A stretch of 64,000 nt of DNA from contig NW_024467121.1 in the NCBI RefSeq assembly GCF_017591425.1, positions 22,766,707 to 22,830,706 of the forward strand, in the 5' to 3' direction. The position numbers and the translations under genes are program-made. The notes under the pieces are model-generated. The model was not told the origin of the DNA and searched no databases. It saw only the letters and a program-made list of their open reading frames with translations. Origin of the DNA: Ochotona curzoniae (lineage: Eukaryota > Chordata > Mammalia > Lagomorpha > Ochotonidae). Positions 63,172-64,000 of this stretch are shown piece by piece (the stretch's first letter is position 1; each line of letters opens with the position of its first letter).

Positions 63172-63370
63172 TAAAAGATTTATTTTTATTTGCAAGGCAG
63201 GTTTACAGAGAGAAGGAGAGAGATATTCCATCCACTGGTTCATTCCTCAGGTAGTTGCAATAACCAGAGCTGAGCTGACCTGAAGCCAGGAGCCAGGAGC
63301 TTCTTTTGGGTCTCCCATGGATTCAGGGTCCCAAGGCTTTGGACCTTCCTGCACTGCTCTCTCAGGCCAG
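63172..63370 (-). mobile_element. CSINE, 5'-truncated, reverse
   Basis: AAAAGATTTATTTTTATTTG reverse tail and body as far as CTGCTCTCTCAGGCCAG. The head is missing. Confidence 0.8.
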
Positions 63371-63412
63371 TGTGTGACCCGAGCATTTCTATTTTTTAAA
63401 ATTTAACTTCAC

Positions 63413-63736
63413 GGGCCCGGCGTGGTGGCGCAAGTGGTCAAGGTCCTCGCCTTGCATGCCCAGGATCCCATATGGGCGCTGGTTCTATCCCAGCAGCCCC
63501 GCTTCCCTTCCAGCTCCCTGCCTGTGGCCTGGGAAAGCAGTCGAGGACGGCCCAAAGCTTTAAGACCCTGCACCTGTGCAGGAGACCCGGAAGAGGCTCC
63601 TGGCTTCGGATTGGAATGGCATCGGCCGTTGTGCTCACTTAGGGAGTGAATCACCGGATGGAAGATCTTCCTCTCTGTCTCTCCTCTCTGTATATCCACC
63701 TTTCCAATAAAAAAATAATAAAAATTAATCTTTAAA
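63413..63736 (+). mobile_element. CSINE, young, with 15-bp target duplication
   Basis: GGGCCCGGCGTGGTGGCGCA head, complete body, AATAAAAAAATAATAAAAAT tail. AAAATTTAACTTCAC flanks it exactly at 63398-63412 and 63737-63751. Its insertion lies within 170 bp of a CATSPERE splice donor. Confidence 0.95.
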
Positions 63737-63898
63737 AAAATTTAACTTCACAAATGTTTCTAAATGCCCAGCCCTCAATACAGTGTTGAATTCATTATGA
63801 ATGTAATTAGGCTAACACATTATATTACTAGTGAATGCCACTTTGTTCACTGTTTTAAAACATAAAGACTAAGACAAGTCAGATGAAAATAAACTTAC

Positions 63899-63951
63899 CC
63901 TTTGACCCTAATGAATTTACTAATGTCGCAGCCAACAGCTATTTGGAACAC
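63899..63951 (-). CDS. CATSPERE: CATSPERE internal coding exon (first in window)
   Basis: CATSPERE is the epsilon accessory subunit of the CatSper calcium channel of the sperm flagellum, a single-pass membrane protein with a large ectodomain. This 53-nt exon has an acceptor TTTTAG (AG at 63953-63952) and a donor GTAAG from 63898. It opens in phase 0 and reads VFQIAVGCDISKFIRVK, leaving two bases (GG) that join the next exon to make Gly. The Val-Phe-Gln-Ile-Ala-Val-Gly-Cys-Asp start matches the conserved ectodomain as I remember it from human CATSPERE. It is the most upstream exon visible; about 70% of the protein should be encoded to the right of the window. Confidence 0.88.
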
Positions 63952-64000
63952 CTAAAATGAAATAGTTTAGGTAGTGAATTTAGCAGTTCTGATTCACATG

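Overview
This is nuclear DNA from a lagomorph, more likely a pika (Ochotona) than a rabbit. About a quarter of the window is one family of tRNA-derived SINEs of the lagomorph C-repeat (CSINE) type: a tRNA-like head with A- and B-box-like motifs, a body of about 300 bp, and an AATAAA plus TCTTT plus A-rich tail. The variants seen here (for example GTCGAGGACGGCCCAAAGCC in the body) differ from the rabbit consensus as I remember it, which is why I favour pika. The genus call is inference.

Two protein-coding genes are present, both read from the minus strand. (1) DESI2: only coding exon 1 (17667-17708, 14 codons, MGANQLVVLNVYDM) lies here, inside a CpG island (about 17165-18215). Upstream of it are a YY1-like site and three ZNF143/Staf-type motifs. 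Everything from 17666 down to position 1 is its first intron. (2) CATSPERE, the epsilon subunit of the sperm CatSper calcium channel: the last nine coding exons run from 63951 down to 29005. They join without a frameshift into 771 nt, that is 256 codons plus stop, covering the C-terminal part of the ectodomain, the single transmembrane helix and a short basic cytoplasmic tail. Further CATSPERE exons lie beyond the right edge. The order CATSPERE then DESI2, head to tail on one strand, matches human 1q44.

Layout: 1-17666, DESI2 intron 1 (SINE-rich, with two copies of a tandem-repeat-bearing retroelement and an LTR-derived retrocopy). 17.1-18.3 kb, CpG-island promoter. 18.3-28.6 kb, intergenic spacer with three LTRs, an L1-related composite and SINEs. 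28.6-64 kb, CATSPERE 3' UTR, exons and introns, with ancient L2/MER5/MaLR-type repeats, L1 pieces, many SINEs and a third tandem-repeat element.

No bacterial-type system, CRISPR, tRNA or rRNA gene is present. Nearly every open reading frame longer than 60 codons is a chance frame through a SINE or another repeat. The points most worth a second look are an LTR transcript apparently copied by L1 machinery (9241-9698), a three-copy tandem-repeat retroelement family, an L1-derived composite with the same internal junction at two loci, and the triple ZNF143-like motif upstream of DESI2. SINE and repeat borders are read by eye and are good to roughly 5-20 bp unless a target-site duplication is quoted.
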